In this document: in pieces, positions 9,131 through 18,540 of the stretch | How the letters are laid out: every line of letters begins with the position of its first letter | How positions within the stretch are numbered: position 1 is the first letter of the stretch | From: JAPOUP01 sp965201085 | GTDB taxonomy: Bacteria; Pseudomonadota; Alphaproteobacteria; Rhodobacterales; Rhodobacteraceae | Direction: 5' to 3' | Assembly: GCA_965201085.1 (NCBI GenBank) | Contig: CBDAVS010000010.1 | Location: forward strand, 310,001 to 374,000 | Length of the DNA stretch: 64,000 nt | Program-made: the position numbers and the translations under genes | The notes under the pieces: model-generated | The model's database searches: none | What the model saw: only the letters and a program-made list of their open reading frames with translations | What the model was told of the DNA's origin: nothing

Positions 9131-10441
9131 CCCACTTCCAGTCCGAAGTGCAACACCGGCCAGGGCCTCGGATTCCACGCGGAATACGGCGGCTGTCCCT
9201 TCGGATCGGAGTGTAACCGGGCCTCCCGGCGGCGGCAGGGCCCCGCGGCGGGAGGTGGCGCGCCCGTCCGGGCGAGGGAGGGGGTGGCCCGACCGAAACC
9301 GGGCGGGCGCGCCTGCGGAATTCCCTCTCCCCCGTCGGCCGACGGGGGCGAAGCGCCTCAGGGAGGCCGCGCCCGCGCGAAAGCCCCCGCCGGCGTCAGG
9401 TGGCCGGGCGCCTTGCGGGGGCGCGCGTTCAGGATGTCCTGGACCCGCTTCACGCGGGCGTCCGTGACCTGCCGCAGGTCGGTCCCCTTCGGCAGGTGCC
9501 GGGGCGGCGGCCCGTCGGTGTGCCCGTTCAGGCCCCGCTCCCACGGGTGGTGGGGCGTCGGGAGGAGGAAGTCGGCCTCCAGCGCCTTCGCCACCTTCGC
9601 GTGCCCCGCGGACTCCCTGCCGTCGTACGCCGTGACCGTGTGGACCCTGGCGCCGAGCCCCTCGGGAAGGTCGGTCATCGCCCCGCCGGCCGCCTCCGCC
9701 CTCTTTCCGTCAACCCGTTGGACAGGCGTGAATTCCGGGCATCCGTCAACGGGCGACACCACCGCACCGCCGTGTCCCCCGCCGATCACCGTGTCCGCTT
9801 CCCGGTCGCCGGTCCCCGCCTTCGCCCCGCCCTCTTCCGGGCGCTCCGGGATGTCCCTCCGGCCCGGGATGTGACCCCGGCCCGCGTGGCGACCACCCTG
9901 CCGGTCCGGGTCCTTTCCCCGCCGCCGCAGGTGCCCGCAAGGCGTTCCTCCGTCCCCGCCGTCCGCGCGTACGAGGTCGTATATCCGCTGACGGCCGGCC
10001 ATGCCGGGGTCCTCCAGCCGGAGACGCCCCGGGACCCGCTCCGGGCTCCAGCCCTCCCCGGCTTCGCCACGACCTTCGCCCGGCGCCCCTCCGTCAGCTT
10101 CCCCGGGACCGAAGAGGCCCCGCTCCGGCGCCCGGTGGCCTTCCTCCGCGCCTGTCCCCGCCGGTATCCCCGCCCGCCGCCGTCGCGTCGGATCTCCCGC
10201 GATATGGTGGCCGGATGGCGGCCCGACCGCCTGGCGATGGCCCCGTTCGAAAGCCCGCTTTTCCCCGTCGCGTATATCCGGCATCTTCCGTCGAAGGTCA
10301 GATGACGGTAGCCCTCGGGCATGACACTCTCCTGTCCTGCGCACAGGGACTGTCGCCGTTATCCGGCCGGTTCGCAGGATGCCGCACCCGGAACGCGGCT
10401 TCCCACCATCACCGGTGTTGCACTTCAGAGCGGAACGGGGG
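9131..10441 (-). mobile_element. IS30-family insertion sequence, copy 1 (decayed)
   Basis: The ends match those of the intact copy at 41794-43170: CCCACTTCCAGTCCGAAGTG on one side and, reverse-complemented, CCCCCGTTCCGCTCTGAAGT on the other, both continuing with GCAACACCGG. The right side abuts ISNCY sequence (taaatgacggaat), as in copy 2. The left flank does not match ISNCY, so the other half of the target has been lost. It is about 65 bases shorter than copy 2, mostly in the non-coding 3' part. Confidence 0.8.
9388..10322 (-). pseudogene. IS30-family transposase, frameshifted
   Basis: Starting at 10322 the protein matches the intact copy for about 70 residues (MPEGYRHLTFDGRCRIYATG, then NGAIARRSGRHPATISREIR, the helix-turn-helix). 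It then changes frame several times. Later pieces equivalent to DWEADTVIGGGH and the end HLTPAGAFARARPP are found in another minus-strand frame. No full-length product is possible. Confidence 0.8.
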
Positions 10442-11603
10442 CGGTAAATGACGGAATCCGCCTTGCGGGGATCCGCCGGATATGGCGGTCAGGGTATGCC
10501 GCGGAATCCGGCAATCCTCCCTTTCAGGAGGCCCCCATGCGCAGGGTCCACGACACCCAGCGGCGGCCCGGCGCCCCCGACATCAGGAGGATCAGGCTGG
10601 ACGTGAGGTCGAGGGACGACATCCCGGCGATCCTGATCGGCCTCTAGGACCCCTGCAGCGACGAAGGGACCCGAAAGCGGCTGTCCGGGCTTCCGGATCG
10701 GCTGGTGCTGCCCGGAAAGAGCCGCCGGGTCGGCAGGCCGGGGATGGAACTATGGACCATCCTGGTGCCGGGGGTCGTGAAGCAGGGTCCCGGGTGCGGT
10801 TCCGACCGGCTTCAGGACCTTGCGAACGGGCACCGGACGATCCGGCGAAGGCCGAAGGCCGGGCCACGGATCATGGGACGGATACGGATACCGGCGTCTG
10901 GTTGACAGCGTGTCACTCCTCACGCCGGAGCTTCCCGCCGAGGTCGGAAGGATGGTCGTGGAGAGGGGCCACAGGGTGGCCGGAAAAAAGCCTGGCGCCG
11001 CGTCGCGCGACCGCCGTCATTCCTTCGTGGCCGGGACCGACGTCCACCATCCGACCGACCGCAGCCTGCTGATGGACGCGGCGCGGTGCATGGTCCGGGA
11101 CGTGTCCCGGGCCTGCGGGGGGCCTGGGCCGCGCGGCTGGCGGCGGAAGGAATACCTTTGCGGAAAGCTCCGGAAAGGCTACCTCCGGGTGACCACGTCA
11201 CGGCTCGCCAACCCGCGCCCGAGGGACGTGGAGGTTCCGCGCCGGCTCGCCCTGAAGCTGGCGGACAGGGCGGAGGCGGGCCGCGCGGAGATCGATGACA
11301 GGTTGGGTATCCCGGGCCCATCGGACAGTATCCGGGGCTTCATCGGCCATGTCAGGCCCCGGGCGGACCTGACCGGACGGCGGATCCTGAAGGGAGGGAC
11401 GATCCCGCACCGCGGGAAGGCGCACCCGGTATCCGGGCCGCACACCCGCTGGATATCGAAGGGAAAGGCCGGGGTCCCGGTGGAGCCCGGCGTCCCCGTC
11501 CGCGTCCCTGAGGACCGTCACGGATTCCTCCCGCACCGTTCCGTCATGTGGGAGGGGAGCGACGTGGACGTGGCGGTCCCCATGGGCGGGGAGGCGCGGG
11601 CCC
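10442..11603 (+). mobile_element. ISNCY-family element, copy 2 (decayed remnant)
   Basis: This begins exactly at the IS30 boundary with the leader shared by all copies (taaatgacggaat...caggaggcccccatg). A transposase frame from 10537 reads MRRVHDTQRRPGAPDIRRIR and soon meets a stop at IGL. The continuation in other frames, RRVGRPGMELWTILVPGVVK and QGPGCGSDRLQDLANGHRT, is the ISDol1-like core. Further homology to copies 3 and 4 runs to about 11600, where an IS5 fragment takes over. Neither terminal repeat is preserved in place. Confidence 0.7.
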
Positions 11604-11972
11604 GGTTCCCCTTCGGGACATGTTCCGGGAGCCCGCCGCCGCGCCATGCGCGGAAGCGGTTCCGGACGGTGGAAAACGGTGGATATCCGGATGCTGACGA
11701 GCGCCGCCGGCATCCCGTGGCGAGGATGTGCCGGCCTCCGTCGAACACCACCCGGAGGCCTGTCCCGCGGGACCGCCCCGTCTTTCCCCGCCTGGCGGGC
11801 ATCGGCCCGACGATGGCCCGTCCGTCGTCCGTCGGATCGCTTTGACGGCGGTCGTTCGCACGATCGTGCAGCTGCCGGGCGGTCCTGTCCTAGGGCATGG
11901 CTCTCTCCGGATCCGGTTTTGGTCAGGATCCGGAATGCCACATCCTGCGGGGCCGCTCAGCTTATGGAACAA
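11604..11972 (-). pseudogene. IS5-family transposase fragment
   Basis: The minus strand gives fragments of the N-terminal half of the diverged IS5 type: DRPPGGVRRRPAHPRHGMPA and FHRPEPLPRMARRRAPG in alternate frames. The outer end GCTTATGGAACAAGCTC is a worn form of the IS5 terminal repeat. The catalytic half is missing because the fragment joins ISNCY copy 2 at about 11604. Confidence 0.65.
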
Positions 11973-11984
11973 GCTCTAAGGTGT

Positions 11985-12382
11985 AGGTGTAGGTGTTTTC
12001 CCGGAACCTAGGAGTGGTTCTCCAGAGATGTTGGATATCCTGGTGGTGGCGTCCGGGAGCACCACAACCTCTTTCGCCCGCGGATTCCGTGCCGGACGAT
12101 TTCCCGTTCCAGCCTTCCCACGAAGTCCGGAGCACGGCTGATGCCGTTCACCGTGGCCGCGCCGCCTATCACGGTGGTGTGGAACCCGCTGCCCGGATCC
12201 TTCTCGGGACCGCTGGTCTCCGGATGGACGGAGTTGGTAGCGTACACCGTGATGACTTGCACCTCGTGGGTCTTCGCAGTTCCGTCCCTCGAGCGTTCAC
12301 TCGATCCCCTCGACCTCGTCCCTTCGTGCATCGGCCCGCCGGTGGTGTCCATGCTCATGTCAATCAGGATCCCCGCCATCAC
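11985..12382 (-). pseudogene. ISKra4-family transposase relic
   Basis: From 12382 the minus strand reads MAGILIDMSMDTTGGPMHEG, then RDGTAKTHEVQVITVYA and PEKDPGSGFHTTVIGGAA. After a frame change it continues VVLPDATTRISNISGEPLLG. The order GVPM, DGTAKTREVK, RDPGS, then VVLGDGAxWIWNL-like sequence, is what I remember of ISKra4-family transposases around the first catalytic Asp. It is much less GC-rich than the neighbouring IS5 and ISNCY debris and is only a fragment. Confidence 0.55.
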
Positions 12383-12616
12383 CAGACGATATCACGATCC
12401 TTCGCCCACCGTAGGTGCCTAAGGAGGTCTTTCGGGCTGTCGGGTCCTCGCCAAAGCAAGGACATCTTCCAATTCGGTCGGGTTCAGTGGGGCAAGTCTT
12501 CTATGAATCATCCATTCCATGGGGAAAGAAGACCGTCGATCAGTGGATTTCACCTGTTGCGTCTGGTTTCCTGACGTCGCGATGGATAAGAGGCAGCCGA
12601 TCGTTATGGAAAAAGG
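12383..12616. other. Region upstream of hisC
   Basis: Nothing recognised apart from the run ggaaaaagg directly before the proposed hisC start. A promoter for hisC-tyrC is expected here, but I cannot point to convincing boxes. Confidence 0.35.
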
Positions 12617-13705
12617 ATGTATGCTTTGATCGCGCCGCGACCATGTATCATGGAGATCGATCCCTACGAGGGCGGACGGTCATCTTTGCCCGGAATTCAG
12701 GATACGGTGAAGCTGTCGTCGAACGAAAACCCCTTTGGAGCTTCGCCAAAGGCGATGGAGGCGTATCGCCGGACGGTGCAAAGCCTCCATCGCTATCCCT
12801 CATCCGACCATCATGCGCTTCGCGTGGCCATAGGTGAAGCGCACGGCATCGACCCTGAACGGATCATCTGTGGCGCGGGCTCCGATGAAATCATCAGCCT
12901 TCTGTGTCGCGCCTATGCCGGACCCGGTGAGGAAGTGCTCCACACCGAACACGGGTTCCTTATGTACCGAATTTCGGCTCTCGCAGTCAGCGCCACGCCA
13001 ATCGTCGCACGGGAGCGTAACAGGATCACGGACGTGGATGCGCTTCTGGCCTCCTGCACCGAACGCACCCGGTTGATATTCATCGCGAATCCCAACAACC
13101 CAACGGGAACGATGATAGATGCCGATGATGTGTCGCGTCTTGTCGATGGAATACCCCGAACCGCGATGTTGGTGCTGGACGGTGCCTATGCTGAATATGT
13201 CGATGGTTGCGATGGCGGCGCGGGTCTTGTCGATGGCAGCGGGCAGGTATTCATGACACGCACGTTCTCCAAACTTTACGGGCTTGGTGGGCTGCGGGTT
13301 GGATGGGGCTACGGGCCGAAGGAGGTCATCAATGTACTAAACCGGATACGGAGTCCGTTCAATCTTGGTACGGGACAGCTTGTCGCCGCTGAAGCCGCTG
13401 TAAGCGATCGGGAGTTCGTGGAGAAATGCGCATCGGAAAACGCCAGGATGCGGGAATGGCTTGTGCAGGCGCTCGCCGCCGTAGGCGTGCCTTCGGACAG
13501 ATCCCATGCAAATTTCATACTTGCGCGCTTCACCGATGCCGACGAGGCGAACGCCTGCAATACTTGGCTCAACGATGCCGGACTTATCGTGCGCAAAGTG
13601 GGAAGCTATGGTCTTCCCGAATGTCTGCGGATAACCGTTGGTGAAGAGGCGTCATGCCGACGTGTCGCGGATGCGGTGCGAGCGTTCAGGGTATCCCGCC
13701 GATGA
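12617..13705 (+). CDS. hisC: Histidinol-phosphate / aromatic amino acid aminotransferase
   Basis: A 362-residue class I/II PLP-dependent aminotransferase that converts imidazole-acetol phosphate to histidinol phosphate and, in this setting, may also transaminate aromatic keto acids. Family landmarks in order: IMEIDPYEGG (11-20), KLSSNENPFGASP (32-45), ANPNNPTGT (157-165), DGAYAEY (188-194), and TRTFSKLYGLGGLRVGW with the PLP lysine at 219. The ATG at 12617 lies very close to the ggaaaaagg run. The next in-frame Met (12650) is also possible, but it would cut residues normally present before the PYxGG motif. The last bases overlap the tyrC start (ATGA), which ties it to aromatic amino acid synthesis. 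Confidence 0.92.
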   Translation: MYALIAPRPCIMEIDPYEGGRSSLPGIQDTVKLSSNENPFGASPKAMEAYRRTVQSLHRYPSSDHHALRVAIGEAHGIDPERIICGAGSDEIISLLCRAYAGPGEEVLHTEHGFLMYRISALAVSATPIVARERNRITDVDALLASCTERTRLIFIANPNNPTGTMIDADDVSRLVDGIPRTAMLVLDGAYAEYVDGCDGGAGLVDGSGQVFMTRTFSKLYGLGGLRVGWGYGPKEVINVLNRIRSPFNLGTGQLVAAEAAVSDREFVEKCASENARMREWLVQALAAVGVPSDRSHANFILARFTDADEANACNTWLNDAGLIVRKVGSYGLPECLRITVGEEASCRRVADAVRAFRVSRR

Positions 13706-14634
13706 GCGTGATCTACGAGCGGGTTGCATTGATTGGCCTGGGCTTGATAGCGGGCTCGCTGGCCCATGCGATGCGCCGCGGCAATCTGGCGGGAGAGATT
13801 GTAGGAACTTCGCGGTCCTCCGAGACAAGAGAGACAGCGAGGGAAATCGGGCTGTGTGACCGGGTGGTCGATACGACCGGTGAAGCCGTCGCCGATGCCG
13901 ACCTCATTGTTCTGGCGGTTCCCGTCGGAGCGATGGGATCTGTGGCAAAGGATATCGGCCCGCATCTCAAGTCCGGCGCCACTGTCACTGATGTCGGTTC
14001 GGTGAAACGACCGGTTATTGACATTGTGGCGCCACATATTCCCGGCCATGTCCATTTTATCCCCGGCCATCCACTGGCGGGAACGGAACACAGCGGTCCC
14101 CGCTCCGGATTCGCCACTCTGTTCGAGAACCGCTGGTGCCTGCTGATTCCCGAAGGGAGAACCGATCCCGAGGCATTGTGGCGGCTACGCGCGCTATGGG
14201 AAACGATTGGTGCCAATGTTCAAGAGATGGATGCTGACCACCACGATCTGGTGTTGGCCGTGACAAGCCACGTACCGCATCTGATCGCCTACACGATGGT
14301 TGGTGTCGCGGACGACCTGAAGCGGGTCACGGACTCGGAAGTGGTCAACTATTCCGCGGCGGGATTCAGGGATTTCACCCGAATCGCCGCCAGTGATCCA
14401 ACGATGTGGCGCGATGTTTTCCTCGCGAACAAAGACGCGACGTTGGAAATCCTGGGCCGGTTCACCGAAGAGCTTTTCGCTCTTCAGCGGGCCATTCGCA
14501 CCGGCGACGGCGACCAGTTGTTCGATTATTTTACGCGGACCCGGGCAATCAGACGGGGAATCATCGAAGCGGGACAGGATACCGAAGCTCCGGATTTCGG
14601 GCGAACGGACACCCGAGAGTTACCTTCGGATTGA
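13702..14634 (+). CDS. Prephenate/arogenate dehydrogenase (TyrC type)
   Basis: A 310-residue NAD(P)-dependent enzyme that oxidatively decarboxylates prephenate or arogenate in tyrosine synthesis. The N-terminal Rossmann loop GLGLIAGSL is at residues 12-20, TDVGSVKRPV is the segment after the cofactor site, and FIPGHPLAGTEHSGP contains the conserved catalytic His region. The helical dimerisation domain follows (DHHDLVLAVTSHVPHLIAY). I place the start at 13702, where the ATG overlaps the hisC stop as ATGA. The frame opens upstream at 13654, but those residues lie inside hisC. It is translationally coupled to the aminotransferase. Confidence 0.92.
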   Translation: MSVIYERVALIGLGLIAGSLAHAMRRGNLAGEIVGTSRSSETRETAREIGLCDRVVDTTGEAVADADLIVLAVPVGAMGSVAKDIGPHLKSGATVTDVGSVKRPVIDIVAPHIPGHVHFIPGHPLAGTEHSGPRSGFATLFENRWCLLIPEGRTDPEALWRLRALWETIGANVQEMDADHHDLVLAVTSHVPHLIAYTMVGVADDLKRVTDSEVVNYSAAGFRDFTRIAASDPTMWRDVFLANKDATLEILGRFTEELFALQRAIRTGDGDQLFDYFTRTRAIRRGIIEAGQDTEAPDFGRTDTRELPSD

Positions 14635-14806
14635 TCGGGCCTCCGTTTGTCGGCAATTCCTTGGGCCCGTTCTGAACATCATCGCTTGGCCCTGAAGCAT
14701 CCCGTCCCTTGATGCGATCCGTGAACTTCACATCATTGCCCGTTGGCAGGGATCTTGATTGAAATGTCATGCGTTGATGGGTGGATTCCAGTCGGGGCTA
14801 TCCACA

Positions 14807-15301
14807 TTAAGCCGCTTCAATCCGTTCCACAAATTCATCGATAAGCCGTAGAAAGCCCATTCGGGCGTCGGTAAGCGACCTGACCCATTCAAGGTATTGA
14901 GGATGATTCGGTGTGATGCCATCCCTTTCGATTCCCGATCGGAGGATGTTTCCGACACCATTCGCCATATCCAGCGCTAAAGTCAAAAGATCATCCCGAT
15001 CTTTCTCAAAACGCGGATCCTTGGTTCCGTCGTCTATTTCCATCACCAAGAGCCGGATCACCGGCGGAATTCGTTTGACGGCGTGACTGGGTCTGTCGGC
15101 ATCGATGCCACTGTAGGGCGCGATGTGATCCCTTTGGGTTCGACCGTTCATGCTGCGGATGGAACTGGCCAGGTCACCAGGGCCTTGTCCAGCCGTCTGA
15201 TCGGCGTTCCTTCGGGTCGATACCCCGGTGACCCAGCACGGCTTTAGCAAGGAATTCCACCGCACCCGAAGAGTCGGAGACGAGATCGTCGGCGCACCCA
15301 T
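14807..15301 (-). CDS. Hypothetical protein, partner of the MNT nucleotidyltransferase
   Basis: A 164-residue protein that I do not recognise. It begins four bases after the stop of the MNT-type gene and is probably cotranscribed with it. The C-terminal 90 residues look like amphipathic helices (KDRDDLLTLALDMANGVGNI, then RMGFLRLIDEFVERIEAA). MNT genes are usually paired with a HEPN protein. The only R-x4-6-H match is RTQRDH, but it lies in the N-terminal half, where HEPN motifs are not expected. I therefore call it an MNT partner by position only. The N-terminal 40 residues are rich in basic and small residues and could be a spurious extension; ATG codons farther in are alternative starts. 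Confidence 0.45.
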   Translation of the reverse strand: MGAPTISSPTLRVRWNSLLKPCWVTGVSTRRNADQTAGQGPGDLASSIRSMNGRTQRDHIAPYSGIDADRPSHAVKRIPPVIRLLVMEIDDGTKDPRFEKDRDDLLTLALDMANGVGNILRSGIERDGITPNHPQYLEWVRSLTDARMGFLRLIDEFVERIEAA

Positions 15302-15305
15302 CCGC

Positions 15306-15817
15306 TCACCGACAGTCCAGTTCGCTGGCCGTCACCGCCGGAGGAATGGCTTTCCCCACCCGGTTCAACGTCTTGCCCAGATACCTGCGATATGTTTCCG
15401 GTTCAAGATAGGGCTTCTTTCCCTCCGGTCTGTGCCATTCCCCGGACAGGGTTATACCGTCCCGAACGATTGAATGGCCGATGTCACGGATTTGTCCCAT
15501 GCGTCGAGCCGCCTCGCTTGCCGGCAATCCCAGCAGCTGCATGTCAAGGTCCAGGTTTTCGATGGGCAGACCTGATGGAACAGCACCGATGCGGGTGCCG
15601 CGCCGAGTGATGAAGGCGATGTCCCAGTCGCTATCGGGACGGTGCGTGCCGCGGGCGCGCGAGCCAATCAGCACCGCAGCGAAGCGCTCGGCCATGCGGC
15701 CAATGTCTGGGCCGACGTACGCCGCAATAGGGCGAGACCGGCTTCGTCCGATGCTGGGAGCGTGGGTTTCACGATTGATGGTGGTGCGCTCATCGCAGCT
15801 GGCTCGTCTCTGTCCAT
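15306..15817 (-). pseudogene. MNT-type nucleotidyltransferase (toxin-antitoxin type), one-base frameshift
   Basis: The main frame (first Met at 15695) carries the minimal nucleotidyltransferase signature LIGSRARGTHRPDSDWDIAF and a third acidic strand NLDLDMQLLG, so all three metal-binding Asp residues are present. Eight residues before the GS motif is too short for this family. Upstream, a different frame from an ATG at 15817 reads MDRDEPAAMSAPPSIVKPTL and DEAGLALLR, which joins to AYVGPDIGRMAERF if one G is restored near 15727. The natural protein would be about 170 residues. In MNT/HEPN systems the MNT enzyme AMPylates the HEPN toxin. Here the enzyme is broken or would need an internal start, and an IS1595 transposon lies 45 bases upstream of the real start. 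Confidence 0.7.
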
Positions 15818-15861
15818 GTTCGAGCCCCGCTTTTGCTAACCCTCGGGGTGGTCGATAGCAC

Positions 15862-15869
15862 CAAAGTTG
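15862..15869. repeat. 8-bp target duplication, left (CAAAGTTG)
   Basis: CAAAGTTG occurs immediately outside the left end of the IS1595-type transposon and is repeated exactly at 18624-18631 outside the right end. IS1595-family elements are known to make 8-bp duplications. The exact match indicates a fairly recent insertion. Confidence 0.92.
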
Positions 15870-15923
15870 GGGGATTATATACGGTAGTGCCCATCCGGGC
15901 TTTTCATACCGGTCGCCTTCGGT

Positions 15924-16121
15924 TCAGTTTTTGCGGAAATCGCGGCGCGGCGCACCCCCTTTGAGGACCGCCTTTACCAACCTTTCCGGCGTTACGGATA
16001 CGCTGACATCCCGCAGCATGTCATGTTTTGTCGGCTGATACCTGCCCGACCCATTCACAGGCTTAACAGGTGCCTTTCCACTAGGCTCAACCTTCTCTCT
16101 TTTCATGATCAACTCCGTCAT
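15924..16121 (-). CDS. Small basic protein conserved in both IS1595 transposons
   Basis: A 65-residue protein starting MTELIMKREKVEPSG and containing SGRYQPTKHDMLRDVSV. AGGAGG lies eight bases before the ATG at 16121. A second ATG at 16106 is preceded by GGAGTTGATC, which is also found before the homologue at 48751, so either start may be used. The homologue in transposon B aligns along NGYQPSKAELERDVG. The function is unknown. Its fixed place after the methyltransferase-nuclease gene suggests a helper or regulator of that gene; a basic, possibly DNA-binding protein is a guess. Confidence 0.7.
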   Translation of the reverse strand: MTELIMKREKVEPSGKAPVKPVNGSGRYQPTKHDMLRDVSVSVTPERLVKAVLKGGAPRRDFRKN

Positions 16122-16135
16122 TTGATTTCCTCCTG

Positions 16136-17559
16136 TTACGCCGCGAGCCTCGTTATCAGGTATTCCATGCCTCTGTCGCCTTTGACCGAGTTGCAATGTC
16201 CGCACAGAAGCTGAAGGTTTCCGATGTGGTCGGTTCCGCCCTTCGATCGCGGGATGATGTGGTCGACCGTGAGGTTCCGCATCTGGAAATGCTCTCCGCA
16301 TGCGTTGCAGTGCCCGCCCTGCTCGCCATACAGGGTCCGCCTGTTCCTCACGTGATTGTAGCGGATCAGCTTCCCGATATCGGTGCGCTGCGGGATGTCC
16401 GTGCGGTTGACCACCGTATGGTGCGCGAACATGCCAAGCTCATTCCTGAGCCGCAGCAGCACCAGTTCAGCGGCCTTCGGCGAGACGTCAATCCCAACCC
16501 ATTACCGGTTAAGGTCCTGCGCCGCTATGCACGCCGTCGCGCAGCCGCAGAACGGGTCCAGAACCATTTCGCCTTCGTTTGATGACGCGAGGATGATGCG
16601 CTTCAGTAGCGCAAGCGGCTTCTGGGTCGGGTAGCCGGTGCGCCCCCTGGACGCCCCCTGAACGCCGGGAATGTCCGTCATGACATCTGCCACGCGAACG
16701 CCTTTGGTTGTTGACAGATACCGTTTGAATCTCGGCATTGTTCCTCTTTCAGGGAAATAGATCATATCCTGTGAATGAAGCCAATCAAGCCGTTCCTGGG
16801 TTGTCATGGCACTCCAGTCGTCTGGGCATTCCAGCCCTTCCGGCAATGCAGTGGGGCAAACCCAATGCAGGCCCCTTTCAGTGGGATCAATGTCCCGCCA
16901 CGGCATTCCGGAGTATCCATTTGTGGTCCCCTGCGCAGTCAGCGGCTGTGTGTGGAAATGGCCTCGGCTGTCGTTTTCCTAAAGTGTTTATGGATATAAT
17001 CCTTCGAGTAAGGCGCAAAGACTGCGTTCACCGTTGTTTCTGGATTTCTGGCATATGCCAACACTGTGTCATGCACCCTTCCAATCTGATATGCTGATGC
17101 GGTTGGCGCGTTGGTCCTCTTCCATATTATTTCGTTCCTGAAATTCGATTTTCCAAACACGGCGTCCATGACCGGTTTGAGATAGTGGCTCATGGTCGGA
17201 TCGCAGTGGAGATATATGCTGCCGGTCGGCTTGAGGATGCGCCGCATCTCAAGGAGTCGCGCGGCCATGTAGATCAGATAGGCCTTATCGCTTTTGGTCA
17301 TGGCCGCGGCGATGACCCGGTTAAGGGCCGGTTCCTTCGCCTCGATCAGGTCAAGCCATGCGATGTCCACGTCCGCCAGCGTCCACGTGTCCCTGAACGC
17401 CGCCCCCGCCGCTTCGCTACCGATCGGCGCCGCGTAGTTGGTTTTCGAGTTGAACGGCGGATCAAGGTAGATCAGGTCAACAGACGCGCTGTTCATGCCT
17501 CGCATGATCGGGAGATTGTCACCCGTCCAGACCGTCTGGTTGGACCAGTTAGCTTCCAC
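16136..17559 (-). pseudogene. DNA methyltransferase fused to HNH endonuclease, frameshift and stop
   Basis: The reading begins at 17559, three bases after the transposase stop. Residues 1-200 carry VDLIYLDPPFNSK (catalytic motif IV, DPPF) and LKPTGSIYLHCDPTMSHYLK. A one-base loss in a G run near 16962 shifts the frame. The continuation GYPTQKPLALLKRIILASS and VLDPFCGCATACIAA (motif I, AdoMet site) ends at a TAA (16502) between LNR and WVGIDVSPKAAELVLLRL. The same frame then runs into an HNH domain with GHCNACGEHF, LTVDHIIPRSKGGTDH and LLCGHCNSVKG. Motif order IV then I is that of beta-class N6/N4 methyltransferases. A single polypeptide of about 470 residues joining modification and cleavage is the likely ancestor. 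As it stands it is interrupted twice. Confidence 0.82.
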
Positions 17560-17562
17560 CGG

Positions 17563-18540
17563 TCAGTGCCTCGCCCCGGAGGGGAGTCCGTTGTCGGCGA
17601 TCAGATCCATGTAGCGCAGCCGCCTGCCGTCCATACCGCCGACCATGGATCGCATCTGGTCAATTGTGTCGGCTTCCCTGACGTTGTGCCTTCCGACGAA
17701 TTCCCGGACGTATCGGTTCATGTGCTTTCTGCTCATCTTGTGGAAGGTGCCTTTGTGCGCCCTCTTGAGCATTGACCAGAAGGACTCCATGCCGTTGGTG
17801 TAGACCTTGCCCTTGACGTATTCGCCTGCGCTGTGGCTAACGCTTTCATGCCGCCGCCTGATCCCGACATAGCCTTTCGCGTCGTCGGTGTAGACCTGTG
17901 CCGTCGGTTCGGTGCGTTCCTCGACGAAGCCCTGAAGCGTCTTCGCCTTGGTGTCCGGCACCACCTTAGCGGCGACCTGGCTGGTCTCCCGATCCTTCAC
18001 CCCGACAACCACCGTCTTGCCAACCGTTCCACGTCCGGCGTTAAGCCTGTCATTCGCGTGCTTGTTCCGTTCCCTGCCGCCCATATAGGTTTCGTCGGCT
18101 TCCACGGGACCTACAAACGGAAGGTTGACTCCATCATCCTCAAGCGCCTTCCGCAGTCGCATGGCAAGGTGCCATGCCGATTTCTGGGTTATCTCAAGAT
18201 CGCGGTGCAGTTTCATGCTGGATACGCCCTTGAGGTTTGTCGACATAAGGTAAATCGCGATCGCCCATACCTTGAAGCCCAGATTGGACGCTTCCATGCA
18301 TGTGCCGGTGCGAACCGAAAACCGTTTGCGGCACCCCTTTTCCCTGCATCGGTAAGGCATCGTTTTGTGCTGGGCACCGGAAAGAACACGGACGGATCCG
18401 CAGTGTGGGCAGTGAGGACCTTCCGGCCAACGCTCTTTCACAAACCATTCCTCGGCAGCCGCGTCATCGGGGAACATCATGAAAAGGCCTGTTAGGCTAA
18501 TGCCTTTGCGGTGGTGCTTGCCAGGTGCTTTCGGTGCCAT
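17563..18540 (-). CDS. IS1595-family (ISXO2-like) transposase A
   Basis: A 325-residue, uninterrupted transposase. An N-terminal zinc ribbon is visible (CPHCGSVRVLSG ... CREKGCRKRF, residues 45-75), followed by the helical segment STNLKGVSSMKLHRDLEITQ. The catalytic domain shows VEADETYMGGRERN (first Asp), VYTDDAKGY (second Asp) and YTNGMESFWSMLKRAHKG (Asn/Glu position), as in ISXO2-type enzymes. It is homologous to the 323-residue transposase B throughout. It probably acts on the GGGGATTATATAC ends of its own element and is likely functional. Confidence 0.95.
   Translation of the reverse strand: MAPKAPGKHHRKGISLTGLFMMFPDDAAAEEWFVKERWPEGPHCPHCGSVRVLSGAQHKTMPYRCREKGCRKRFSVRTGTCMEASNLGFKVWAIAIYLMSTNLKGVSSMKLHRDLEITQKSAWHLAMRLRKALEDDGVNLPFVGPVEADETYMGGRERNKHANDRLNAGRGTVGKTVVVGVKDRETSQVAAKVVPDTKAKTLQGFVEERTEPTAQVYTDDAKGYVGIRRRHESVSHSAGEYVKGKVYTNGMESFWSMLKRAHKGTFHKMSRKHMNRYVREFVGRHNVREADTIDQMRSMVGGMDGRRLRYMDLIADNGLPSGARH

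Noticed and set aside
9400..10305. Long plus-strand frame antisense to IS30 copy 1
   Set aside because: Arg/Pro-rich text typical of the antisense strand of GC-rich DNA. The minus strand matches a known transposase.
10820..11845. 341-codon plus-strand frame over ISNCY copy 2 and the IS5 fragment
   Set aside because: It runs from ISNCY sequence into antisense IS5 sequence, so it is a chance fusion of relics.
16136..17559. Programmed frameshift in the methyltransferase of transposon A
   Set aside because: The site is a short G run rather than a slippery heptamer, and an additional TAA lies further on. Transposon B has its indels at different places, so decay explains both better.
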